The position numbers and the translations under genes were made by a program. From Streptomyces morookaense (lineage in GTDB: Bacteria; Actinomycetota; Actinomycetes; Streptomycetales; Streptomycetaceae), in NCBI RefSeq assembly GCF_013030945.1, contig NZ_JABBXF010000049.1:1-64000 (forward strand): a stretch of DNA of 64,000 nt, in the 5' to 3' direction. Shown piece by piece: positions 24,201 to 32,640 of the stretch (positions are counted from its first letter, which is position 1; every line of letters starts with the position of its first letter). The notes beneath the pieces were generated by a model. It did not search any database and had not been told where the DNA came from. It saw only the letters and a list, made by a program, of their open reading frames with translations.

Positions 24201-27200
24201 GCAGGCCGTCGTCGTCCAGCAGGCGGGCGACGTGGCCGAGCGCGGGGCGCAGCCGGCGGACGGTGTGCAGGGCGTCGTTCGCCACCACCAGGTCGTAGCC
24301 GCCCTCGGCGAAGCCCTGCTGCACCGGGTCGCGATCGAGGTCGAGCGTGGCGTACGTGACGAAGTCGTGGGCCTCGAAGCGGTTCCGGGCCCGGGGGAAG
24401 AAGGCGGACGACACGTCGGTGTAGGCGTACCGGGTGCGCTCGGGCGGCAGTTCGGGCAGCAGGTATGCCGCCGTGCCGCCCGTACCCGCACCGACTTCCA
24501 GGATGCGCAGTGGCCGGTCCACGGGCCACTGGTCCACCAGCGCGCGCACGGCGGCGCGGGCTGCACGGTTGGTGTGCGCCGCCGTCCCGCCGTCGGTGTA
24601 CAGCGCTTCGAGCAAGTGCCGGTTGGCTTCGGAGAAGAGATGCTCCGCCGGGTCGCGTTCACCGCGCAGCAGGGCCGTCAGCTGCCGGCCGCACCGGCCC
24701 AACAGGGTCAGTTCCACAGCGAGTCCGGGATGATCGGAGAGCAGAGCCGCGAAGCGCTCCTCGGGCCGTCCCGTCGCCGACAGTCGCCATGCGCCGCCCA
24801 CCGCGGCCACGGGCGCGACGAGGCCATGGGCATGCGCATTGTCGAGCAGCACGCCCACCAGAGGGATGTACTGCGCCATCGCCCCGGCGCGCACCAGGTC
24901 CTGCACCGTGAACGGGCGCTCCGCGCCGCCCGTGCCGTGCAGCAGGTCCCGTACCGAGCGGGCGGTGAAGTGCGCCGTCAGTTCCCGGGCCACCGTGAAG
25001 ACGGCCGGTCCTCCGTCGCGGTGCCACGTCGTGGCGGCTTGCCGCAGCCGGTCCTCGCAGTGCCGTGCGAGGGTCCCGGGCGTGGGCATGTCCCAGGGCT
25101 CCCGGGCAGGGCCGGGCCGGGGCGCGGCCCGCAGCACCGTGGTGCGGACCAGTCCCGGCAGCCGGGCGTCCTCGTCGAACCGGCGGAGCCGGCACCCCTC
25201 CGCAGTGAGGCAGACCAGGCCGCCGGCGGCGAGCACGGTGGCGTCGAGCAGCACTTCGCGGTCGGAGACGGCCCGTACATGCACCAGCACATGGCCGGCG
25301 GAGGGCACCCGCCGCCAGGCGCGGATACGGTCGAAGGACACCGGCAGGAACCGGGAACCGGCGGGCGTGCGGGCCTCGAGGACGGGGGAGGCCGCCTGGA
25401 GGGCGCCGTCCAGGAGGGTGGGATGCGCTTCGTATCCGGTGGTGTCGGTACGGGCCGTGTACGTCATCAGCACGCGGGAGCCGTCGGAGCGCAGGGCGTC
25501 CATGACGCGGAAGGCCGGGCCGTAGTGCAGGCCCCGGCGGGCGGCGATCGCGTACTGCTTCGCGGGGTCGTGCTGCCGGGGGAGCGCGGCGGTGAGCGCG
25601 TCGACGTCGAGGAGCGGCGGGGTCGGCGCGTACAGCCGCCTGACGCGGGCGCGCGCATGGTCCTGCCAGGCGCCGTCGCGGCCGGTGCGGGAGGCGATGC
25701 GCACGGTGCCGTCCCGGCGGGAGAGCAGCGTCTGGATCTCCAGCCGGCGTGTGTCCGCGGCGTCGAAGGGCAGGACGAGGGCCTGCGGAATCGTCAAGTG
25801 GAGGATTTCCACGGGCTTTTCGTGCATCCGGCGCCCCGCCTCGAGGATCATGCCGGCCAGTCCGCCGGCCGGCATGACCACGGCGTCGCCGACTTTGTGG
25901 TCGGCCAGCCACGGGACCGGGCCCGGTTCGAAGGGACCGTGCCAGGCGGGTTCGGCGAGCGCCGCGCGTTCGCCCAGCAGCGGGTGATCCAGTGTGCCGT
26001 CGCCGCAGCCCCGCGTCCACAACTCCGGCGCGCCGTTCCAGTGTCGGGAGCGCTCCCAGGGATAGCCGGGCAGCGCGACCACGCGGCCGCGGCGGGGGAA
26101 GAGGACGCCGGTGTCGGCGTGGACCCCGGCGGCCAGCAGCCGGGCGAGACACGCGCGGACACCCGCCGGGCCCTGCGCGTTCCGGCGCATCATCGGTACG
26201 ACGCTGCTCGCGGGCGGCTTCTGCCCGGGGCCGGGCGGGTGGCGCAGGTAGCCGGAGAGCACCGGGTGCGGGCCGGCCTCGACGAAGATGCGGCAGCCCG
26301 CCTCGCGCAGCCGCGCCGCGGCGGTGGCGAACAGCACCGGCTGCCGCAGGTTGCGCCACCAGTAGGCGGCGTCCAGTTCACCACCGGCCAGCAGTGTGCC
26401 GGTCGTGGCGGAGGCGTACCGCAGCTGTGCCTGACGGGGCTTCAGTCCGGCCAGGTCGTCCAGCAGGCCCGCGCGCAGCGGATCCATGACGCGGCTGTGG
26501 AAGGCGTAACGCATCCCCAGTTCCCTGAAGAAGACGCCCTCGGCCGTCACTCTGCGGCCCAGGTCCGCCACGGCGGCCCGGTCCCCGCTGACGGTCACGT
26601 CCCCGGCGCTGTTGACCGCGGCGATCTCCACCGCGCCCCCGTACGCCGCCAGCCACTGCCCGGCCTGTTCGGGCCCCGCGCCGAGGGCGGCCATGGCCCA
26701 GTCGCCCTCCGTCGTCGCCTGGGCCCGGGAGCGCGCGACCACGACCCGGGCCGCGGAGTCGAGATCGAGCGCCCCGGCCGTCCAGGCCGCGGCCATCTCG
26801 CCGACGCTGTGACCGACGACGCCCGCCGGCCGGATGCCGTGCGCGCGCAGAACGGACACCAGCCCCACCTGCACGGCGAAGAGCAGGGGCTGGGCCACGT
26901 CGGTGGTCCCCGGCCGCCGCTCGTCGGCGTCCGCGGTCAGCTCCCGCAGTACGGACCAGCCGAGCAGCGGGCGCAGGGCCTCGTCGGCCTCGGCCACGCC
27001 GGTGCGGAAGGAGGGCTCGGCCTCCAGCAGGTCCCGGCCCATGCCGTCCCACTGGGCCCCGTTCCCGCAGAAGGCCAGGGCGACCTGTGCCCCGTCGGCC
27101 GCCTCCGTCACCGCAGGGGCTGCATCGTCCCGGGCGTCGTCCCCGGCGTCCAGGGCTTCGAACTGCGCGGCGGCCTCGTCCGGTGCGGTGGCCAGAGCAA

Positions 27201-28716
27201 CGGCGCGGTACTCGTGCCGGGGGCGGCGGACGCAGGCGGTGTACGCCAGGTCGTAGAACTCCTCCGGCGGGCAGTGGCGCAGGCGCTCGGCCATGCGGCC
27301 GGCGGCCGCGGCGACCGCGGCGGGGGTACGGGCGGACACCAGCACCGGCAGCCGCGTGCCGCGGTCCGGCCGGGAGGCCGGGGCGGCCTCCTGCGGCGGC
27401 TCGGCGAGGATCACGTGGGCGTTGGCGCCGCCGAAACCGAAGGAGCTCACGCCGACCACCGCCCGCCCGCAGGGCGGGAGTTGCAACGGGCCGGCCTCCA
27501 CCGCCGGGGCAAGGCGCAGGCCCGCGAAGTCGATGTCCGGGTTGAGCGGGCTCGCATACAGGCTCGCCGGCACCTGCCCGTGCCGAAGGATCAGCAGCGC
27601 CTTGAGCAACCCGGCCATGCCGGACGCCGGTTCGAGGTGTCCGAGCTGGCCCTTGACGGAGCCGACCGGCAGCGGACGGTCCGCGGCGCGCCGAGCACCC
27701 AGCGCCCGGCCCACCGCCCGGCACTCCACCGGGTCGCCCACCGGGGTGCCGGTGCCGTGCATCTCCACATAGGAGAGTTCCTCCGGCCGGATGCCCGCGC
27801 TCTCGTACACCTCGCGCAGCAGGGCCTGTTGGGCATCGGCGCTGGGCTGGGCCAGACCCGGCGTGTGCCCGTCCGTGTTGACGCCGCTGCCGAGGATCAC
27901 GGCCAGCACCCGGTCGCCGTCCTCCAGCGCGCGGGCCAGCGGTTTGAGGACGACCAGGCCGCCGCCCTCCGCACGGACATAGCCGTCGGCTCCGGCGGAG
28001 AAGGGGCGGCAGCGGCCGGTGGGGGAGAGCATCGACGCCTTGGCGAACCCCACGAACTCCATGGGACTCAGCAGCACATGGGCCCCGGCGGCCAGCGCCG
28101 TGCCGCAGCGCCCGGTGCGCAGGGCCTCGCAGGCGTGGTGCACCGCCACCAGCGCCGAGGAGCACGCGGTGTCGACCGCCAGGCTGGGGCCGTGCAGGTC
28201 GAGCGCGTGGGAGACGCGGTTGGCGGTGTTGGCGGTGGCGCCGCCGGTCATGGTGTAGGCGTCGAAGGAGTCCGGGTCCTGTGCCTGGAGGAAGGAGAAC
28301 GCCTGGCTGGACACGCCGACGTACACGCCGGTGTCCGAACCGGCCAGGGCCCCGGGCCCGGGCGCGGCGGCGTCGACGGCCTCCACGGCCATCTCCAGGA
28401 CCATGCGGTGCAGCGGGTCGATACGCGCGGCCTCACGGGGCGAGAGGCCGAAGTACCCCGCGTCGAACTGCTGAAGGCCACTCAGGAATCCGCCGCGCAG
28501 GGCGTACGCCTTGCCGGGGCGCCGCGGGTCGGGATCGGCCCAGCGGGCGGCATCGAAACGGTCGGGCGGCACGGGACCGGTGACATCCCGGCCCGCCGCC
28601 AGGAGGGACCAGTAGGCGTCGAGGGTGTCGGCCCCGCCGGGCAGCCGACAGGCCGCTCCGACGACGGCGACGGCAGCACTCGGCCCGGCTCCGGCAGGTG
28701 GAATTTCGGAAGACAT
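21208..28716 (-). CDS. Single-module highly reducing PKS: KS-AT-DH-cMT-ER-KR-ACP
   Basis: A 2502-residue type I polyketide synthase. KS (about 12-440): VDTACSS with Cys185, HGTGT with His320, KGQLGHLEP with His360. AT (545-880): GHSVGE with Ser637 and YAFHS, closer to malonyl- than methylmalonyl-selective forms. DH (908-1180): WLADHKVGDAVVMP with His940, and HPTLLDGALQ with Asp1103. cMT (about 1260-1580): ILEVGAGTGGTA. A structural KR half (about 1595-1750) precedes the ER (about 1770-2130, HGAAGGVGLAALQYA). KR (2148-2390): TGGLSGFG, LDD, YSSAAALVG, Tyr2297. ACP: GLDSLMG with Ser2457. All catalytic motifs look intact. There is no thioesterase or docking domain. A fully reducing, methylating, probably iterative enzyme is inferred. 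Confidence 0.9.
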   Translation of the reverse strand: MSSEIPPAGAGPSAAVAVVGAACRLPGGADTLDAYWSLLAAGRDVTGPVPPDRFDAARWADPDPRRPGKAYALRGGFLSGLQQFDAGYFGLSPREAARIDPLHRMVLEMAVEAVDAAAPGPGALAGSDTGVYVGVSSQAFSFLQAQDPDSFDAYTMTGGATANTANRVSHALDLHGPSLAVDTACSSALVAVHHACEALRTGRCGTALAAGAHVLLSPMEFVGFAKASMLSPTGRCRPFSAGADGYVRAEGGGLVVLKPLARALEDGDRVLAVILGSGVNTDGHTPGLAQPSADAQQALLREVYESAGIRPEELSYVEMHGTGTPVGDPVECRAVGRALGARRAADRPLPVGSVKGQLGHLEPASGMAGLLKALLILRHGQVPASLYASPLNPDIDFAGLRLAPAVEAGPLQLPPCGRAVVGVSSFGFGGANAHVILAEPPQEAAPASRPDRGTRLPVLVSARTPAAVAAAAGRMAERLRHCPPEEFYDLAYTACVRRPRHEYRAVALATAPDEAAAQFEALDAGDDARDDAAPAVTEAADGAQVALAFCGNGAQWDGMGRDLLEAEPSFRTGVAEADEALRPLLGWSVLRELTADADERRPGTTDVAQPLLFAVQVGLVSVLRAHGIRPAGVVGHSVGEMAAAWTAGALDLDSAARVVVARSRAQATTEGDWAMAALGAGPEQAGQWLAAYGGAVEIAAVNSAGDVTVSGDRAAVADLGRRVTAEGVFFRELGMRYAFHSRVMDPLRAGLLDDLAGLKPRQAQLRYASATTGTLLAGGELDAAYWWRNLRQPVLFATAAARLREAGCRIFVEAGPHPVLSGYLRHPPGPGQKPPASSVVPMMRRNAQGPAGVRACLARLLAAGVHADTGVLFPRRGRVVALPGYPWERSRHWNGAPELWTRGCGDGTLDHPLLGERAALAEPAWHGPFEPGPVPWLADHKVGDAVVMPAGGLAGMILEAGRRMHEKPVEILHLTIPQALVLPFDAADTRRLEIQTLLSRRDGTVRIASRTGRDGAWQDHARARVRRLYAPTPPLLDVDALTAALPRQHDPAKQYAIAARRGLHYGPAFRVMDALRSDGSRVLMTYTARTDTTGYEAHPTLLDGALQAASPVLEARTPAGSRFLPVSFDRIRAWRRVPSAGHVLVHVRAVSDREVLLDATVLAAGGLVCLTAEGCRLRRFDEDARLPGLVRTTVLRAAPRPGPAREPWDMPTPGTLARHCEDRLRQAATTWHRDGGPAVFTVARELTAHFTARSVRDLLHGTGGAERPFTVQDLVRAGAMAQYIPLVGVLLDNAHAHGLVAPVAAVGGAWRLSATGRPEERFAALLSDHPGLAVELTLLGRCGRQLTALLRGERDPAEHLFSEANRHLLEALYTDGGTAAHTNRAARAAVRALVDQWPVDRPLRILEVGAGTGGTAAYLLPELPPERTRYAYTDVSSAFFPRARNRFEAHDFVTYATLDLDRDPVQQGFAEGGYDLVVANDALHTVRRLRPALGHVARLLDDDGLLLAVEAHDVAGLALIFGLLPDFWHQEDRELRPCGPLLPAGGWRQLLKETGFRQAVPLAEPDGDGNGVPFSVLLARRPARTARASAPEPVAGDGSWVVAAEPARDALAAAVAARLSGPGGARVRRVTLNREQDWAGTLSAASPATGVVLLLGEDAPAGSPDDGLPDTERALRHTAFLRAVAEAARRRAEETEAATRLHLWLVTPPTGALPAPEHPLAPTAACAWGVARTLGNEYPDLAVHRVSLAPTDTDTDAGRLLAELTVPGEEDEIVLTRRGRFVPRVRQEADVAQRVRPTAASSYALRLREPGRSYRLDWSPVPVPAAGPGELTVAVHAAALNYRDVLQALGAVPLDEQQYDADGRAFTLGMECAGTVVAVGPHVAGFSPGDRVLAFGQGALRSHVTVPAALAGRIPDGMGFCPAATVPVVFLTVHHCLHDLARLAPGETVLVHGAAGGVGLAALQYAQRAGARVVATAGSATKRDLVRLLGVRHVLDSRAPDFAERVLAVTGGHGVDVVLNSLSGEAMSRGLEVLRPGGRFVEIGKRDLYDDGALPLRPFLNNVGFSAADLAGLVRARPEAAAACFGTVAERVRDGDYRPLPHHVYPAERIAEAFEVLQHSRHVGKVVVSLEEPPPLRVTPPPYVPDPHGTYLITGGLSGFGAATARWLADRGARSLALVGRRGAATPEAPELLASLRERGVDVTVHAADAADAASMAAVLEAVDAAGRPLRGVVHAAMVLDDAPLAELTTDRVRRVIGPKAGGAAVLDRLTRGRDLDLFLLYSSAAALVGTQHQAAYNGANLALEALVRARHAAGRPGLAVAWGAVADVGYVARHGLDGFMRRIGFGPMDPGEALNTLAAVLGRGDDGAAVARIDWGTARHVLRTLDAPRFAAVRPEGDAPGGRDRAGLLRDLATASPEEVHARVVDLLTDSLCRILQTTPDRVPADQRLDRLGLDSLMGAELMTAIHQRLGCALPAVEILDSATVTDLARRCVRRLKSEGS

Positions 28717-28951
28717 GGTGACGGAGCCCCCTCGGTCGGTACTGCTGCGACGGTGCGAAGTGGCGGGACCGCAGGGCCGGGCAGCAACCCAGGAGCTCCT
28801 GCCAGCATAGGGAGCAATCCTCAACCCACGAGAGACATAAAAGAGTTCGGTTACTCCCCTGTTCGTGTGGATTGCGCATTATTCGTCCCGCCGGTGGGCA
28901 GCCCCTCCACGAGCGGGAGCGAGGGGCAGGGACGGCAGGACCGGGGGCCGT

Positions 28952-29512
28952 ATGGAACGCAGGGAAGAAGTCCGTACGGGAAGCGGTGCACCGCTCGTCC
29001 GCGAGGTCGCCGGACGCGCGCCCGGGATCCCGTCCACCGCCTTCGTCGCACCCACCGCGGTCCTGGCCGGAAACGTCACGGTGGGGGAGCGGGCCGGCAT
29101 CTGGTACCACGCCGTGCTGCGGGCCGACTTCGATGCCGTCGACGTCGGCGAGGAGGCCAACGTCCAGGACGGCGCCGTCCTCCACGCCGACCCCGGCTAC
29201 CCCGTGCGCATCGGTGCTCGCGTCACCATCGGCCACAACGCCGTCCTGCACGGCTGCACCGTGGCCGACGACGTCCTCGTCGGCATGGGTGCGATCGTCC
29301 TCGACGGCAGCCGCATCGGCCCCGGTTGCCTGCTGGCGGCCGGCACCGTCGTACCGCAGGGCCGGCACATCCCCGCCCGGTCCGTCGTGGCCGGCCCCAC
29401 CGCCACCGTGATCCGCACCGCGACCCCCGCCGACCTCGACCTCATCACCGCCGCCGCCCGCTCCTACCTGGGGCTGGCCCGCCTCCACCAGCCCCGGGGA
29501 CGACCGCGATGA
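28952..29512 (+). CDS. Gamma-carbonic anhydrase family hexapeptide protein
   Basis: A 186-residue left-handed beta-helix protein. Hexapeptide repeats run from about residue 30 (PTAVLAGNVTVGERAGIWYH) to 150. The three zinc-ligand His of the gamma-CA family are in place (DGAVLHADPGYPVRIG, VTIGHNAVLHGC), and the Arg/Asp/Gln surroundings (LRADFDAVDVGE, NVQDGAVL) are kept. Activity may be carbonic anhydrase or an acyl-CoA related role, as many bacterial members are untested. ATG 28952 is preferred over a longer frame. It is coupled to the exporter gene by ATGA and divergent from the PKS, so it may serve that locus. Confidence 0.85.
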   Translation: MERREEVRTGSGAPLVREVAGRAPGIPSTAFVAPTAVLAGNVTVGERAGIWYHAVLRADFDAVDVGEEANVQDGAVLHADPGYPVRIGARVTIGHNAVLHGCTVADDVLVGMGAIVLDGSRIGPGCLLAAGTVVPQGRHIPARSVVAGPTATVIRTATPADLDLITAAARSYLGLARLHQPRGRPR

Positions 29513-31014
29513 CGACCGGCGCACACACCTCGCGCCACCCCCGCGCCGCCCTGGCCGTGGTGTGCGCCGCCGTCTTCATGGCCATGCTCGACAACCTCGC
29601 CGTCAACAACGCCCTCCCCAGCATCGCGGCGGAGCTCGACGCCGGCGTCAGCAAGCTGCAGTGGGTGGTCGCCGCGTACACCCTCGTCTTCGCCGCGACC
29701 CTGCTCTCCGCCAGCGTCGTCGGCGGCCGACTCGGACAGCACCGGGCGTTCGTCGCGGGCCTGCTCGGTTTCATGACCGGCTCGGCGCTCGCCTCCGCGG
29801 CCGGCGACTGGGGCCTGCTCGTGGCCGGACGCGTCGTCCAGGGACTGGGCGCGGCCGTGGTCCTGCCCGCCGGCACCGCCCTGCTGCGCCACGTCTTCAC
29901 CGACGGCGCCGCACGCACCAGGGCCCTGGGGATGCGCGGCGCGGCAGGTGGCCTGGGCGTCGCCCTCGGACCGGCGATCGGCGGCCCCCTCACCAGCACG
30001 CTCGGCTGGCGCAGCGTCATGTGGATCAACCTGCCGGTCGGAGCGGCGACTCTTGCGGCCGCCGTCCGCGTGCTGCCACGACCGGCGGCCGTACCGCTGC
30101 GCTGGGACCCCGCCGGACAAGTGCTTGCCGTCTGCGGACTGGGCAGCCTCGTCTACGCGTTGGTCCAAGGACCCGTCGACAGCTGGCACACGCCGCCCGT
30201 CCTGGCCGCCCTGGCCATGGCCGCCATGGCGCTGCCCGCGTTCGTCGTCGTGGAGGCGCGCGGGCAACAGCCCATGCTGGACCTGGCGTTGTTCCGCGAC
30301 AGACCGTCCGGGGCGGCGGCCGCAGCCGTCTTCACTTCCAGCGCCGGCCTGTTCGGCTCGATCTTCTTCCTCACCTTCTACCTGCAGGGCATCCTGGGCT
30401 GGTCGGCCGCCGGAGCAGGCGCGGTGTTCCTGTCGGCCTCGGCCTTCATCGCCCTGACGTCTCCGGTTGCGGCGCTGCTCACCGGCCGGTACGGGGTGCG
30501 CGTGCCGCTGAGCGCGGGCCTGGCGCTCAACACGCTGGCCCTGCTGGGGCTCAGCCGCTACGGCCGGCGTGCGGCCTACGCCGACTACGGGTGGCTGTTG
30601 CCGGTCCTCGGGGCGGGGGCCGGCCTGTTGTTCGTGCCCACCGTCATCACGATGGTCGAACGCGCCCCGGCTGCCCGTGCGGGCTCGGCCTCCGCGGTCG
30701 TCGACACTCTCCGCGAGGTCGGAGGCGCCGTCGGCGTCGCCGCACTCGGTGCCGTCCTGACCACCCGGATGCGCACCGCCCTGCGCGACCGGGCGACGGA
30801 TGCCGGGTTGCCGCAGGCCGAGGCACGGCACTTGGCGGACGCGGCTGTCGACGGCGGCCCGGGCCGTGGCTTCGACGGCCGCCATCCGGCGGCTGGCTGG
30901 GTGCAGGATTCTTTCATCGACGGCCTCCATCTGGCCTTGCGCTGCGGGGCGTTGGCCATGGCGTGCACCTTGCTGGTGGCGGTGGTTCTGTTGCGGGTGC
31001 GCAAGGGCGATTAA
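29509..31014 (+). CDS. MFS exporter, DHA2 (EmrB/QacA) type, 14 TM
   Basis: A 501-residue drug:H+ antiporter-like transporter with about 14 hydrophobic segments. Family signatures are VFMAMLDNLAVNNALPSIAA (motif D1 with Asp), ASVVGGRLGQHRAFVAGLLG (motif A variant), GRVVQGLGAAVVLPAGTALL, and GGLGVALGPAIGGPLTSTLG (motif C, antiporter type). Such proteins export lipophilic drugs and often the product of a neighbouring biosynthetic cluster. The ATG overlaps the stop of the gamma-CA-like gene. Export of the PKS product is the natural inference. Confidence 0.9.
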   Translation: MTTGAHTSRHPRAALAVVCAAVFMAMLDNLAVNNALPSIAAELDAGVSKLQWVVAAYTLVFAATLLSASVVGGRLGQHRAFVAGLLGFMTGSALASAAGDWGLLVAGRVVQGLGAAVVLPAGTALLRHVFTDGAARTRALGMRGAAGGLGVALGPAIGGPLTSTLGWRSVMWINLPVGAATLAAAVRVLPRPAAVPLRWDPAGQVLAVCGLGSLVYALVQGPVDSWHTPPVLAALAMAAMALPAFVVVEARGQQPMLDLALFRDRPSGAAAAAVFTSSAGLFGSIFFLTFYLQGILGWSAAGAGAVFLSASAFIALTSPVAALLTGRYGVRVPLSAGLALNTLALLGLSRYGRRAAYADYGWLLPVLGAGAGLLFVPTVITMVERAPAARAGSASAVVDTLREVGGAVGVAALGAVLTTRMRTALRDRATDAGLPQAEARHLADAAVDGGPGRGFDGRHPAAGWVQDSFIDGLHLALRCGALAMACTLLVAVVLLRVRKGD

Positions 31015-31070
31015 CACACCCATACGCCGGATCGGATGAATTATTTGGACGACCCCTGTCTTGAGGTTGA

Positions 31071-31322
31071 CGGTATGGGCTGTCATGGCGCCACCACCAG
31101 CCCAGCCCTTCCGGCACACCTGAGAACGGGTACCAGCAGACCTGGAGCGGCCCGCCTGATCAGGATTGCCTGGTCCCACAGCCCAGTCCGGCAAGTGGCG
31201 TGACCAATCAGTCAAGCGTCCTGATCGGCGTGTACTCGGACTCGAACTGCGGAAAGTACGTCACGACACTCAGCGGCGGGCAAAGCTACAAGGGGACGGT
31301 CGGCAGCGTCTGGGTCAACTGA
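31071..31322 (+). pseudogene. C-terminal remnant of a secreted protein gene
   Basis: A stop-free frame without a usable start reads ENGYQQTWSGPPDQDCLVPQ and ends CGKYVTTLSGGQSYKGTVGS-VWVN before TGA 31320-31322. It is polar, Gly/Ser/Thr-rich with two Cys, like the tail of a Streptomyces secreted protein. There is no signal peptide in frame, and the upstream bases in frame hit a stop at once. A strong terminator follows directly. The missing N-terminus suggests deletion or a frameshift. Confidence 0.45.
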
Positions 31323-31328
31323 CCCCCA

Positions 31329-31371
31329 GGATGCCGATGGACCGGACTCACGCCCCGGTCCGTCGGCATCC
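31329..31371 (+). terminator. Long-stem terminator
   Basis: GGATGCCGATGGACCGG (31329-31345) pairs with CCGGTCCGTCGGCATCC (31355-31371) over 17 bp with one G-T wobble and a 9-nt loop. It lies 6 bp after the stop of the remnant gene, which indicates that a transcript formerly ended here. Confidence 0.85.
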
Positions 31372-31420
31372 GCTGACGCGGCACCGGACGAGGCGGAAGA
31401 GGCCGCGCGGCAGGCGGGGC

Positions 31421-31866
31421 CTACACGACATTCAGCCCGAGGGCCGTGGCGATGACCGCGGCCTGTTCCAGGCTGATGGTGGCCCGACGAACGACCAGTC
31501 GCCTCCGGTCACTTGGAAAAGGGTGAAGGTCGACTGCTGGAAAAGACTTCCGACGAATTTGCAGTCGGTGAAGGACGTGTCGAAGAAAGTGCAGCGACGG
31601 AAAGTGCAGTTGGTGAACGCCGCACCCGTGTGCCGGGAGGCGTTGAAACGCACCCCGGCAAAGGTGCAGGTGTCGAAGACGGCGCCCGCGTCCACGACCT
31701 CGGTCCAGTCGGTGTCGAGAAAGGAGTACTGCCTGTACACCCGACCCGACAGGTCCTGCCCGTACCAGTCCTCATCCCGGATCACACGCTCGGGGTCGGG
31801 TATCGGGGGCCCGGCGGACACGGGGTCGATGTTCGCGCGGGCCGGTCGGATCGTCATGCCGATCAT
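31421..31866 (-). pseudogene. Pentapeptide-repeat protein, internally deleted and frameshifted
   Basis: The frame from ATG 31866 gives typical pentapeptide-repeat protein sequence (DQDLSGRVYRQYSFLD equivalent region, then FNASRHTGAAFTNCTFRRCT, FFDTSFTDCKFVGSLFQQST) up to GGDWSFVGPP. It then goes out of frame and would stop at 31432. In the next frame the expected C-terminal motif ISLEQAAVIATALGLNVV reads to a stop at 31421-31423. The normal repeats between WSFVG and ISLEQA are missing, so a deletion fused the two ends out of frame. Confidence 0.75.
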
Positions 31867-32069
31867 TCAACACCGCGGCCACGGGTCGCCCGGACGGGAC
31901 CCCGCTGCAGCAGGAAAAGGGACGAGGATTCGATCCCGGCAAGACCGTTCCACCCCCTTCGATCACCGTCGAAACGCCTGGTGAAACGGTACTCACCAGT
32001 CCACTCTGGCGACATCAGAAGCGGTGCCGGGCCGGTCCCGGCACCATCGTCCGGCGAAGGAGACGACAG

Positions 32070-32426
32070 ATGAAGCTCCGTGGATCACATGCCACCACGG
32101 CTGTCCGGCGCGGAACCCGGCTCGGCCTGGCGGCCGTAGCCCTGGCCGGCGCCCTCGCCTGCTCGACGGTCACCCCGGCGACGGCCGCCCCCGAGCGGAT
32201 GCAGGGCTGCGGCTGGAACGAGAGCAGGAACGGTGAACGGGCCTACTACGAACACTGCGCCACGAACACCAATGTGTGGATCCAGGTCAAGAGGTTCCCC
32301 CGGCCCGACTACCACCGCTGCGTCGGCCCGGGGCGCACCAACCTGGACCTCGATGCCACCGGCGCCTGGTACGACAGCACCTACCAGGGCGGGCTCTGCT
32401 CCCACCCGGGGGACACCGGCCCCTGA
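32070..32426 (+). CDS. Small secreted Cys-rich protein (DUF6355-like)
   Basis: A 118-residue exported protein. A Sec signal with a long basic start (MKLRGSHATTAVRRGTRLGL) ends near ATAAPE. The mature domain has four Cys in the pattern GCGW, YYEHCATN, YHRCVGPGRTNL, GGLCSHP, which recalls the DUF6355 family found near natural-product genes. GGAGACGACAG precedes ATG 32070. The family role is unknown; small size and likely disulfides suggest an extracellular binding or inhibitor-like protein. A strong hairpin follows the stop. Confidence 0.7.
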   Translation: MKLRGSHATTAVRRGTRLGLAAVALAGALACSTVTPATAAPERMQGCGWNESRNGERAYYEHCATNTNVWIQVKRFPRPDYHRCVGPGRTNLDLDATGAWYDSTYQGGLCSHPGDTGP

Positions 32427-32454
32427 CCGGGCCGCGACCGCCGCGTCCGGCTGC

Positions 32455-32490
32455 GCGCCGCCCGGCCCCGTGAAAGGGGACGGGCGGCGC
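32455..32490 (+). terminator. Terminator after the DUF6355-like gene
   Basis: GCGCCGCCCGGCCCC and GGGGACGGGCGGCGC form a 15-bp stem with one mismatch and a GTGAAA loop, 28 bp after the stop codon. Confidence 0.85.
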
Positions 32491-32640
32491 AGTGCTGCAC
32501 CGCTTCGGGCCGGCCCACCGCCCACCCGGTTGGCTCGTTTCACAAGCACGACAGGGTAGTTGGTGCCTACGCTGCTCCCGTGATGCCCGCTACGCGTGGC
32601 GGGTACAACGGTCAACGGTGTGTGGGAGTTGGGGGATACC

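Noticed and set aside
22678..31014. Very long plus-strand open frame antisense to the PKS and joined to the MFS gene
   Set aside because: GC-rich DNA keeps antisense frames open; the minus strand has full PKS motifs, and only the final 501 codons (from 29509) match a protein family.
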